NCBI GenBank assembly: GCA_959608625.1
Contig: CAUHQV010000048.1
Coordinates: 1 to 14,933, forward strand
Length of the DNA: 14,933 bases
Reading direction: 5' to 3'
Origin: an uncultured Flavobacteriales bacterium
GTDB taxonomy: Bacteria > Bacteroidota > Bacteroidia > Flavobacteriales > UBA1820
A model generated the notes under the pieces. The model was not told where the DNA came from. It did no database searches and worked only from the letters and a program-made list of their open reading frames with translations. Each line of letters opens with the position of its first letter. Position 1 is the first letter of the stretch. Both the position numbers and the translations under genes were made by a program. Shown piece by piece: positions 1 through 6,451 of this stretch.

Positions 1-153
1 CCCATGGTGCTGTTCATTTTCCAGGCGATCGTTATGATGGTCGTCCGCCTGAATAAAAAACAGGTGGAGTATTACCAGCGGGCCTCGGCGCTTTTTTCAT
101 TCGTGAACATGATCGTTTATTTGCTGTTTTTGGCCTATATAAAATATTTTTAG
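1..153 (+). CDS. C-terminal fragment of a multi-pass membrane protein (possibly UbiA-type prenyltransferase)
   Basis: Frame 1 is open from the window edge to TAG at 151-153 and gives 50 residues; the start lies outside the window. Two hydrophobic stretches are visible, residues 2-15 and roughly 32-49, separated by a short polar, charged loop (RLNKKQVEYYQRAS). This is the pattern of the last two membrane helices of an integral membrane protein. The loop followed by a terminal helix recalls the tail of UbiA-family prenyltransferases of Bacteroidetes, but 50 residues without a catalytic motif cannot prove that, so the family is a guess. The stop codon overlaps by one base the first parS-like palindrome. 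The second palindrome, followed by TTTT at 208-211, could act as this gene's terminator. Confidence 0.6.
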   Translation, partial: PMVLFIFQAIVMMVVRLNKKQVEYYQRASALFSFVNMIVYLLFLAYIKYF

Positions 154-166
154 TTCCACGTGGAAC
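153..166. promoter_or_regulatory. parS: parS-like palindrome 1 (ParB binding site)
   Basis: GTTCCACGTGGAAC is a perfect 14-bp palindrome. It matches the core of the bacterial parS consensus (TGTTYCACGTGRAACA); only the outermost T of the 16-mer is replaced by A at 152. Its first base is the last base of the upstream stop codon. The centre is 36 bp from that of the second site. ParB (Spo0J) binds such sites to segregate the replication origin region. Confidence 0.75.
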
Positions 167-187
167 ACAATAAAGAAAATATCCGGT

Positions 188-203
188 TGTTCCACGTGGA
201 ACA
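188..203. promoter_or_regulatory. parS: parS site 2 (perfect 16-bp ParB box)
   Basis: TGTTCCACGTGGAACA is a perfect 16-bp match to the parS consensus. The inverted symmetry extends beyond it to a 24-bp palindrome, 184-207. As RNA it would form a stem of about 10 bp followed by TTTT (208-211), so it may also terminate transcription of the upstream membrane protein gene. The site sits between that gene and mnmG, 25 bp upstream of the mnmG -33 element. A parS near gidA/mnmG fits the origin-proximal gidA-parAB arrangement known in many bacteria. Confidence 0.82.
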
Positions 204-228
204 ACCGTTTTGATTTCGGCGCTATTTT

Positions 229-259
229 TTTGATACGCGCAAGGTTTGCGCTAATTTTG
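229..259 (+). promoter_or_regulatory. mnmG promoter, Bacteroidetes type
   Basis: TTTG (229-232) and TAATTTTG (252-259) are separated by 19 bp. This matches the Bacteroidetes primary-sigma consensus TTTG-N19-TAnnTTTG exactly. The expected transcription start is near 265, giving a short leader of under 20 nt before the ATG at 282. No Shine-Dalgarno sequence is visible before that ATG, which is normal in this phylum. Confidence 0.8.
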
Positions 260-281
260 CACCCTGAATAAAAAATTTAGT

Positions 282-2159
282 ATGTCCGTATTCGTTTCAA
301 AATATCAGGTGATCGTAGTGGGGGGTGGCCATGCCGGTTGTGAGGCGGCCCGCATAGCTGCCCGCATGGGGTGCCGAACGCTGCTCATCACTCAAAATCT
401 ACAGAATGTCGCCCAGATGTCCTGCAATCCCGCTATGGGGGGTATTGCAAAAGGGCAGATCGTGCGCGAAATAGATGCGCTGGGGGGGTATTCCGGTATC
501 GTGACCGACCTGACGGCGATCCAGTTCAAGATGCTCAATCTGTCCAAAGGGCCCGCCATGTGGAGCCCCCGGGCACAGTGTGATAAATATAAATTTTCGC
601 AGCAATGGCGCTTGGAATTGGAACATACGGACGGCCTCGATCTGTTTTCGGATATGGTAACTGGAGTGCTGGTCGAGGGAGATGTGGTTGCGGGAGTCCG
701 TACTGCCCTGGGGGTAGAGGCGCTGGCCGATACCGTGATCCTGACCAACGGGACTTTCCTGGGGGGCGTGATACATATCGGGGAAAAACAATTCAAAGGA
801 GGGCGCATTTCGGAACCTTCCGCCCAGGGGCTTACCCGGTCGTTGGTGGCTCTCGGCTTTGAATCCGGACGCATGAAAACGGGGACACCACCCCGGATCG
901 ATGCCCGTTCGTTGGATTTTTCCCAAATGACCGAGCAAAAAGGGGATGAGGATCCCGGGCGCTTTTCGTTTTCGGATACGCCTCCGCTCGCCCGCCAGGA
1001 GAGTTGTTGGATGGCTTACACCAATGAAGAAGTACATGCCGTACTCCGGGAGGGATTCGATCGTTCGCCCCTGTTCACCGGCCGGATAAAAGGGGTCGGC
1101 CCCCGCTACTGCCCTTCGGTAGAGGACAAAATAAACCGATTTGCCGAGAAGAATTCCCATCCGTTATTCGTCGAACCCGAAGGCGAGGGGATCGTCGAGA
1201 TGTATATAAACGGATTTTCAACCTCGCTTCCCGAGGATATCCAGATCCGGGCCCTGCGCAAAGTAAAGGGATTTGAAAATGCAAAAATGCTCCGTCCGGG
1301 CTATGCTATAGAATACGATTATTTCCCGCCCACCCAACTGAACCCTACGCTGGAAACGAAACAAATAAAAAACCTGTATTTCGCCGGGCAAATAAACGGA
1401 ACGACCGGCTATGAAGAGGCCGCTGGCCAGGGATTGATGGCGGGGATAAATGCGGTGCTGAAGGTAAAAGGAGAAAGCGAATTTATCCTGCGCCGCGACC
1501 AGGCTTACATAGGTGTGCTGATAGACGATCTGGTAACCAAAGGTACCCAGGAGCCTTACCGGATGTTCACTTCGCGCGCGGAATACCGCACGCTATTGCG
1601 GGGCGATAATGCGGATATCCGGCTTACCCCTTTGGCCCATTCTTTGGGAACTGTCGGGGACGAGGCGTTGCGGCGCGTGGAAAAAAAGGTGCGGCAATCC
1701 GAGGAATTAGTCGCCTTTTTCCGGGATTTTTCCGTTACTCCCCAGCAAACTCAGACGCTTTTGGAAAGTAAAAATTCCGCTTTGCTCACACAGGGTTGTA
1801 AGGCCGACCGGATACTGGCGCGCCCCAATATTTCAATGGGGGATATGCGGGAAACATTCCCAGCCCTTGACCGGTTTATCGAGGAAAATTCCATAAGTCC
1901 GGCCGCAGTCGAGCAGGCGGAGATCCGCATCAAATACGAAGGTTATATAGAAAAAGAAAAAGAGAATGTCCGTAAACTTGCCCGGCTGGAAAATGTGGCG
2001 ATCCCCGAAGGTTTCGATTTTATGAAAATCCATTCCATTTCGATCGAAGCCCGGCAGAAGCTGGAAAAAATACGACCGAAAAATATTGCCCAGGCCTCGA
2101 GGATCAGCGGGGTCAGCCCGGCCGACATTTCGGTATTGCTCATTTTTCTAGGTCGTTAA
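282..2159 (+). CDS. mnmG: tRNA uridine-5-carboxymethylaminomethyl(34) synthesis enzyme MnmG (GidA)
   Basis: With its partner MnmE, MnmG installs the (carboxymethyl)aminomethyl group on C5 of wobble uridine 34 of certain tRNAs. It uses FAD and methylene-tetrahydrofolate and acts in the cytoplasm. The 625 residues are close to the 629 of the E. coli protein. The N-terminus has the Rossmann FAD motif GGGHAGCEAA (14-23). Also present are QMSCNPAMGG with Cys48 and GPRYCPSVEDK with Cys277, matching the two functionally important cysteines of the family. Later come the conserved GQINGTTGYEEAAGQG segment and the C-terminal KYEGYIEKEKE helical region, which the family uses for MnmE and tRNA binding. 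mnmE is not in this window. The gene has its own promoter just upstream, next to two parS sites. It ends before a terminator shared with oxyR, which points the other way. Confidence 0.97.
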   Translation: MSVFVSKYQVIVVGGGHAGCEAARIAARMGCRTLLITQNLQNVAQMSCNPAMGGIAKGQIVREIDALGGYSGIVTDLTAIQFKMLNLSKGPAMWSPRAQCDKYKFSQQWRLELEHTDGLDLFSDMVTGVLVEGDVVAGVRTALGVEALADTVILTNGTFLGGVIHIGEKQFKGGRISEPSAQGLTRSLVALGFESGRMKTGTPPRIDARSLDFSQMTEQKGDEDPGRFSFSDTPPLARQESCWMAYTNEEVHAVLREGFDRSPLFTGRIKGVGPRYCPSVEDKINRFAEKNSHPLFVEPEGEGIVEMYINGFSTSLPEDIQIRALRKVKGFENAKMLRPGYAIEYDYFPPTQLNPTLETKQIKNLYFAGQINGTTGYEEAAGQGLMAGINAVLKVKGESEFILRRDQAYIGVLIDDLVTKGTQEPYRMFTSRAEYRTLLRGDNADIRLTPLAHSLGTVGDEALRRVEKKVRQSEELVAFFRDFSVTPQQTQTLLESKNSALLTQGCKADRILARPNISMGDMRETFPALDRFIEENSISPAAVEQAEIRIKYEGYIEKEKENVRKLARLENVAIPEGFDFMKIHSISIEARQKLEKIRPKNIAQASRISGVSPADISVLLIFLGR

Positions 2160-2200
2160 ACCTCATTGAGAGTCGAATATTTGTGGGCGACCGAACGGAG

Positions 2201-2218
2201 AACGTTTGTACAAACGTT
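2201..2218. repeat. Perfect 18-bp palindrome downstream of mnmG
   Basis: AACGTTTGTACAAACGTT reads identically on both strands and lies 42 bp after the mnmG stop, before the shared terminator. Zero-spacer symmetry with 9-bp arms looks more like a protein-binding site than a transcription terminator. No T-tract follows and no promoter is evident beside it. No regulator can be assigned. Confidence 0.6.
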
Positions 2219-2273
2219 AATAAAATCCCTTTTTTCAGGCCAATTCATTATAAATCAGATGAATAACAGCCTA

Positions 2274-2317
2274 AAAAGCCGCCCGGAATTTTTGAAAATT
2301 CCGGGCGGCTTTTCTGT
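2274..2317. terminator. Bidirectional terminator between mnmG and oxyR
   Basis: A perfect 17-bp stem pairs 2274-2290 with 2297-2313 around a 6-nt loop. The stem is GC-rich at its core (GCCGCCCGG) and ends in A4 on the left and T4 on the right. It can therefore terminate mnmG on the plus strand and oxyR on the minus strand. Confidence 0.9.
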
Positions 2318-2334
2318 TTTTGCGGGATTTTTCT

Positions 2335-3300
2335 TTATACGGCCACTTCTTTTGATTTTTGCCCTTCGATCGGACTGATGACTTTCGTCTGATCCAGCAT
2401 GATCATTCCCCGGATGATTCCGCGGATAGTCTCGACGATGGAGTCCGACACTTTCCGGCGGAGTTGGGTGGTCGAGCGTATCAGGCTGATCTCCCGGGAA
2501 GGGACGGGCTTTTCGAATTCATGTAACATGCGCTGGTCTTCTCCCGAGAGTGAAAGGGTATTCAGGTAGGGGAGTACGGTCGTGCCGAACCCGTCTTTAG
2601 TCAGGCCGATGAGCGTATCGAAATTCCCGCTTGAAAGGCGGAATTTTTGCCTTTGGGCGTTTTTATGGGCTTCCTGGCAGAGGTTGAGGACGCTGTTGCG
2701 GAAACAATGTCCGCTTTCCAGCAGCAGGAGCTGTTCTTCAGCCAGATCGGCGGGAGTGATCTTCTTTTTGTCGTGTAGAGCGGATTCCGAGCCAGCAAAG
2801 ACCAGCATGGGTTCCAAATAGAGAGGCTGCTCTACCAGGTTGTTGTCCCCCAGGGGTGTAGCGGCTATCCCGGCATCGATCACCCGGCCTTTCAGGGCCG
2901 AGATCATATCATTGGTCTGGAGTTCTTCCAAATGCAGGACGACTTTCGGGAATTTCCGGGTATAAGTCCGCAGGAAAATAGGGAGCAGCGCCGGCATGAC
3001 CGAAGGGATAATCCCCAGATGGAATTCTCCGGAAATAGAACCTTTGGCCTCGTCGATGATGTCCTTTATCCGCATGGATTCCCCTACGGTTACCGCCGCC
3101 TGTGCGACGATCTGCCGTCCGACCGGCGTCACGGACACCGGTTTTTTGTTCCGGTCGAATATCTGGATATTGAGTTCTTCCTCGAGTTTCTGCACCTGCA
3201 TCGAAAGGGTCGGCTGGGTGACGAAACATTTTTCCGCCGCCGTAGTGAAGCTGCCCCAGCGGGCTACGGCCATGATGTATTGCAATTGGACTAAGGTCAT
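2335..3300 (-). CDS. oxyR: Hydrogen peroxide-sensing LysR-family regulator OxyR
   Basis: This cytoplasmic regulator senses peroxide through a thiol-disulfide switch and activates antioxidant genes. The 321-residue protein begins with a LysR helix-turn-helix (about 1-60; TTAAEKCFVTQPTLSMQVQK holds the recognition helix), then a linker helix and a periplasmic-binding-protein-like sensor domain (about 90-300). The sensor carries GHCFRNSVLNLC with cysteines at 199 and 208, the same positions and spacing as the redox pair of E. coli OxyR. This sets it apart from generic LysR proteins such as CysB or CbbR. The gene is divergent from katA across 242 bp, the classic layout in which OxyR controls both itself and catalase. 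No strong Bacteroidetes promoter was found for it on the minus strand. Confidence 0.93.
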   Translation of the reverse strand: MTLVQLQYIMAVARWGSFTTAAEKCFVTQPTLSMQVQKLEEELNIQIFDRNKKPVSVTPVGRQIVAQAAVTVGESMRIKDIIDEAKGSISGEFHLGIIPSVMPALLPIFLRTYTRKFPKVVLHLEELQTNDMISALKGRVIDAGIAATPLGDNNLVEQPLYLEPMLVFAGSESALHDKKKITPADLAEEQLLLLESGHCFRNSVLNLCQEAHKNAQRQKFRLSSGNFDTLIGLTKDGFGTTVLPYLNTLSLSGEDQRMLHEFEKPVPSREISLIRSTTQLRRKVSDSIVETIRGIIRGMIMLDQTKVISPIEGQKSKEVAV

Positions 3301-3542
3301 ATGTTTTGTTGGTTATTGTGATCGGACTACGTGTGGTCGAGGATTAAGTGTTCGCTAATATATGACATTTGCCGCAATTTTTCCGGATTGTTCCGGATTT
3401 TGAAAGACGGATGTTTTTTTGCAAATGCCGGGATGGATCAAGGTAGGAATTTTTTTCTGTCTTCTGCCAAAATATCCGCAAAACCGGCGCCGGCTCGGAA
3501 TTATTTTTATCTTTACCCTATAAATCAAACCGACAAGAAACC
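3301..3542. promoter_or_regulatory. Shared oxyR-katA control region
   Basis: This 242-bp divergent intergenic region should hold the OxyR binding site and both promoters. A tandem 10-bp-period direct repeat of TTCCGGATT is visible at 3381-3389 and 3391-3399. A near-consensus -7 element, TATCTTTA (TAnnTTTG with the last base changed), lies at 3508-3515, about 27 bp before the katA ATG; no good TTTG lies 19 bp upstream of it. A weak -33 is what one would expect of an activator-dependent promoter. The OxyR site itself could not be placed by eye. Confidence 0.55.
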
Positions 3543-5015
3543 ATGAAAAATGAGAAAAAATTAACGGCGGCCAACGGGAGGCCGGTGGCCGACAACCAGA
3601 ATACACAAACCGCCGGGCTACGCGGCCCTGTGGTGATACAGGATCCCTGGTACATTGAAAAGCTGGCCCATTTCGACCGGGAGGTGATTCCCGAACGGCG
3701 TATGCATGCCAAGGGATCGGGCGCATACGGAACGTTCACCGTTACCCACGATATTACAAAATATACACGGGCATCGATATTCTCCCAGATCGGGAAGAAA
3801 ACCGAATGTTTCGTGCGTTTTTCGACCGTGGCAGGGGAACGCGGTGCTGCCGATGCCGAGCGCGATATACGGGGGTTTGCCATGAAATTTTACACCGATG
3901 CAGGCAACTGGGATTTGGTGGGCAACAACACACCGGTATTTTTCCTGCGCGATCCGCTGAAATTCCCCGACCTGAACCATGTGGTCAAACGCGACCCGAA
4001 GACCAATATGCACAGCGCGAATTCCAACTGGGATTTTTGGACGCTGCTGCCCGAAGCCCTGCACCAGGTGACCATTACGATGAGCGACCGGGGAATACCG
4101 GCTTCATATCGCCATATGCACGGTTTCGGAAGTCACACATACAGTTTTTACGACAAGGACAACAAACGCACTTGGGTCAAATTCCATTTGACCACCTTGC
4201 AGGGTATTAAGAACCTGACGGACGAGCAAGCAGCCGATATCATCGCTCACGACCGCGATTCGCACCAGCGGGATCTTTTCTCGGCGATCGGGCGCGGCGA
4301 TTTCCCGAAGTGGGCGTTCAAGATACAGGTGATGACCGAAGAGCAGGCCGATACGTACCGAATCAATCCGTTCGACCTGACCAAAGTGTGGTCGCACAAA
4401 GAATTCCCGCTTATCGACGTGGGCATTCTGGAGCTGAACCGCAACCCGGAGAACTATTTCGCCGAAGTGGAACAGGCCGCATTCAACCCGCAGAATATCG
4501 TCGAGGGGATCGGCTTTTCACCGGATAAAATGCTACAGGGGCGCTTGTTTTCTTATGGCGACGCCCAGCGCTACCGTTTGGGTGTGAACTCGGAGCAGAT
4601 CCCGGTGAACAAGCCCCGCTGCCCGTTCCATGCTTACCACCGGGACGGAAAAATGCGCGTGGACGGTAATTATGGAGCGACCATTGGGTACGAGCCTAAC
4701 AGCTATGGGGAGTGGAATGATTCTCCCGAGCTGAAAGAACCCCCGTTGAAATCCGCCGGGGATGTATACAATTACAACGAACGGGAGTACGACGAAGATT
4801 ATTTCTCGCAGCCGGGCGATTTATTTCGTTTGATGAGCCCTGCCCAGCGGCAGGTGCTGTGTGAGAACACGGCCCGCAACATGGGGGACGAAACGGAATT
4901 GTTTATCAAGCAGCGCCACGTGCGTAATTGCTATAAGGCCGATCCCGCCTATGGGACCGGGCTTGCCAAAGCGCTGGGTATTTCCCTGGAAGAGGCCCTG
5001 GCAGCCAAACGGTAA
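3543..5015 (+). CDS. katA: Haem catalase KatA (monofunctional, small-subunit)
   Basis: The enzyme disproportionates hydrogen peroxide to water and oxygen in the cytoplasm. Its 490 residues match the small-subunit clade. The catalytic histidine lies in MHAKGSGAYG (His55) and the distal asparagine in LVGNNTPVFFLRD (Asn128/129). The haem-ligating tyrosine lies in RLFSYGDAQRYRLG (Tyr338). Also intact are RFSTVAGERGAADAERD and the RHMHGFGSHTYSF region, so no key residue seems missing. There is no signal peptide. The ATG at 3543 follows the divergent region shared with oxyR, without a Shine-Dalgarno sequence. The gene ends at its own hairpin terminator, so it is probably monocistronic. Peroxide induction through OxyR is inferred from the context and from the preserved cysteine pair in that regulator. 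Confidence 0.97.
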   Translation: MKNEKKLTAANGRPVADNQNTQTAGLRGPVVIQDPWYIEKLAHFDREVIPERRMHAKGSGAYGTFTVTHDITKYTRASIFSQIGKKTECFVRFSTVAGERGAADAERDIRGFAMKFYTDAGNWDLVGNNTPVFFLRDPLKFPDLNHVVKRDPKTNMHSANSNWDFWTLLPEALHQVTITMSDRGIPASYRHMHGFGSHTYSFYDKDNKRTWVKFHLTTLQGIKNLTDEQAADIIAHDRDSHQRDLFSAIGRGDFPKWAFKIQVMTEEQADTYRINPFDLTKVWSHKEFPLIDVGILELNRNPENYFAEVEQAAFNPQNIVEGIGFSPDKMLQGRLFSYGDAQRYRLGVNSEQIPVNKPRCPFHAYHRDGKMRVDGNYGATIGYEPNSYGEWNDSPELKEPPLKSAGDVYNYNEREYDEDYFSQPGDLFRLMSPAQRQVLCENTARNMGDETELFIKQRHVRNCYKADPAYGTGLAKALGISLEEALAAKR

Positions 5016-5028
5016 GGGCTGTTATTTT

Positions 5029-5066
5029 AAAAATGCCGCAGGACAGCAATCTTGCGGCATTTTTTG
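5029..5066 (+). terminator. katA terminator
   Basis: The stem AAAAATGCCGCAGG (5029-5042) pairs with 5051-5064, with one G-U pair, around an 8-nt loop. The 3' arm ends in a run of T. It starts 14 bp after the katA stop, and rlmB begins 40 bp downstream. Confidence 0.85.
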
Positions 5067-5105
5067 GGAAACGGCATTTCACAGATAAAATGAAAGGACA
5101 GATAC

Positions 5106-5897
5106 ATGGAAGAAAATGAAAAACTGACCGTATTCGGCATCCGTCCGCTGATGGAAGCCGTCGATTCGGGAAAAACGCCCGACAAAGTGTTCATCCAGCG
5201 AGGTCTGCGTGGGGAAGGAGCGGCAGAACTGATGCATATGCTCAAAGAACGGGGGATTGCCTACAATGTGGTGCCCGAAGAAAAACTTTCCCGCCTGACA
5301 CGGGAAAACCACCAGGGGGTTTTTGCCTTCCTCTCGCCGGTCGAATTTGCCTCGGTGGAGGGGATCGTCGACGCCGTGATGGGCCGGGGCGGACAGCCGC
5401 TGGTGCTTATATTGGATCACCTGACCGATGTGCGGAATTTCGGGGCTATCGTCCGTACGGCGGAATGCGCCGGTGTGGATGCGGTAGTCATCGCTGCACA
5501 GGGGGCGGCGCCCATCAGCGCGGATGCCGTTAAAGCTTCGGCCGGGGCTATGTTTCGTGTTCCGATCTGTAAATCGCTGAACCTCACCGATACGGTGTAT
5601 TATCTCCAACAATCCGGCCTGAAGATCGTCTGCGCCACGGAAAAGACCGACCGAACCGTGTTTTCGACCGACCTGACGGGGCCTTTGGCGATAATAATGG
5701 GCAACGAAGAGAAAGGAATATCCAAGCAACTGTTGAAAATAGCCGACCTGCGGGCCAAACTTCCGCTGCACGGCGATATAGGCTCTCTTAATGTTTCGGC
5801 GGCCTGTGCGGCGATGCTTTACGAAACCGTCCGCCAACGGATGGGCGGGCCGGCTCCGTGCCCGGAGTGGGCAGGTAGGGACAATATTCGGCAATAA
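5106..5897 (+). CDS. rlmB: 23S rRNA (guanosine-2'-O-)-methyltransferase RlmB, SpoU/TrmH family
   Basis: The enzyme transfers a methyl group from S-adenosylmethionine to the 2'-O of a guanosine in 23S rRNA (G2251 in E. coli). The family folds as a knotted SPOUT dimer. Its 263 residues are slightly longer than the usual 245 or so. An N-terminal RNA-binding substrate domain (about 1-80; VFGIRPLMEAV at the start) is followed by the three SPOUT motifs: LDHLTDVRNFGAIVRTAE with the conserved Asn and Arg, AIIMGNEEKGI, and LPLHGDIGSLNVSAACAAML. Assignment to RlmB rather than the paralogue TrmL or another TrmH-like enzyme rests on the N-terminal domain and is good but not absolute. AAAGGA (5093-5098) lies 7 nt before the ATG as a possible ribosome binding site. 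The stop codon abuts the inverted repeat that opens the non-coding block downstream. Confidence 0.92.
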   Translation: MEENEKLTVFGIRPLMEAVDSGKTPDKVFIQRGLRGEGAAELMHMLKERGIAYNVVPEEKLSRLTRENHQGVFAFLSPVEFASVEGIVDAVMGRGGQPLVLILDHLTDVRNFGAIVRTAECAGVDAVVIAAQGAAPISADAVKASAGAMFRVPICKSLNLTDTVYYLQQSGLKIVCATEKTDRTVFSTDLTGPLAIIMGNEEKGISKQLLKIADLRAKLPLHGDIGSLNVSAACAAMLYETVRQRMGGPAPCPEWAGRDNIRQ

Positions 5898-5924
5898 TTC
5901 TCGGATTTTACCTTACGTACTTTT

Positions 5925-5961
5925 CTTTTGTCACCCGCACAAAAGGCCGGGTGATCCCGGC
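5925..5961 (+). other. Two overlapping alternative hairpins, left end of the non-coding element
   Basis: CTTTTGT (5925-5931) pairs with ACAAAAG (5939-5945) around the loop CACCCGC, and GCCGGG (5946-5951) pairs with CCCGGC (5956-5961) around TGAT. The first loop's CACCCG (5932-5937) is the exact complement of CGGGTG (5948-5953) in the second hairpin. The two can therefore pair with each other instead, or kiss. The linkers look too short for a standard H-type pseudoknot. Confidence 0.5.
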
Positions 5962-6003
5962 AGAACAGAACAGAAAGAGAGGCACATCCCTATTTTGTTT
6001 TTT

Positions 6004-6039
6004 CGCCGTTCGCAGCGCCCGAAAACGGCGGGCTGCGAA
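6004..6039 (+). other. Interleaved inverted repeats (pseudoknot or switch geometry)
   Basis: CGCCGTT (6004-6010) is complementary to AACGGCG (6024-6030), and TTCGCAGC (6009-6016) to GCTGCGAA (6032-6039). The arms interleave, so an RNA would either choose between two hairpins or form a knotted fold using CGCAGC (6011-6016) with GCTGCG (6032-6037). No transcript is known here. Confidence 0.45.
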
Positions 6040-6211
6040 ACTCGCCGACAAAGCCGGCTCGAACAATCTCCGCCCTTTTTCCCGTTTTCACCCATTTTCG
6101 CGGCGGCAAAACGAACGGGATTGGTAATTTCGGCGTTGCCAAAACTGTTGCGCTCGGAAACAGACGCTCCGGGCGAAATAAGAAAAGGGCCGCTGCGTTT
6201 GCGAGCGAACA

Positions 6212-6264
6212 GCCCTGGAAAGGGCGGAACATGAAACCCGATGCTCCTTAGCCCTTTTCAGGGC
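6212..6264. repeat. Pair of near-identical short hairpins
   Basis: GCCCTGGAAAGGGC (6212-6225) has a 5-bp stem with a GGAA (GNRA-type) loop. GCCCTTTTCAGGGC (6251-6264) has the same stem arms around TTTC. The second differs from the reverse complement of the first at one of 14 positions, so the two form an inverted pair 25 bp apart, as in BIME-type palindromic repeats. Confidence 0.5.
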
Positions 6265-6451
6265 GTACAGAGAGTGAAGCAAACCATCCGGGCGACTGTT
6301 GTCGCTGAACGATTGTCTTTTGTCCGCCCTCCGGGGGCTCCCGGGCTTTTGAGCCCGCAAAAGAAAGTGGAGTCCGGGTGACCCCGGAGGGACGGAAGAA
6401 AACATTTTGCGGGAAAACCCAAGGAATAATCCGAGAATAAAAAAGCAAAAA

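Larger units (their letters stand above)
5897..6438. repeat. Hairpin-rich non-coding element bounded by inverted repeats (MITE- or REP-like candidate)
   Basis: This block fills the 554-bp gap between the convergent genes rlmB and mntP, and no credible protein was found in it. Its outer limits are ATTCTCGGATT (5897-5907) and its exact reverse complement AATCCGAGAAT (6428-6438). Inside, imperfect inverted copies lie at 5919-5951 and 6340-6369. Each contains an ACTTT(T)CTTTTG run, a CTTTTG...CAAAAG hairpin and a CCGGG block. Near-identical hairpins CCGGGTGATCCCGG (5947-5960) and CCGGGTGACCCCGG (6374-6387) stand near the two ends in direct orientation. Many further small stems lie between. No target-site duplication or transposase is seen, so mobility is inference. 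It could instead be an inert intergenic repeat family or a structured RNA. Confidence 0.5.

Noticed and set aside
2166..2378. A 70-codon plus-strand reading frame after mnmG
   Set aside because: It runs through the terminator hairpin and into the antisense of oxyR, has no promoter or ribosome binding site, and resembles no protein I know.
5791..6405. Reading frames of 66-147 codons in the rlmB-mntP gap
   Set aside because: They are composed of translated hairpin repeats (Arg-, Pro- and Ser-rich, low complexity), lie on both strands over the same bases and have no start signals.
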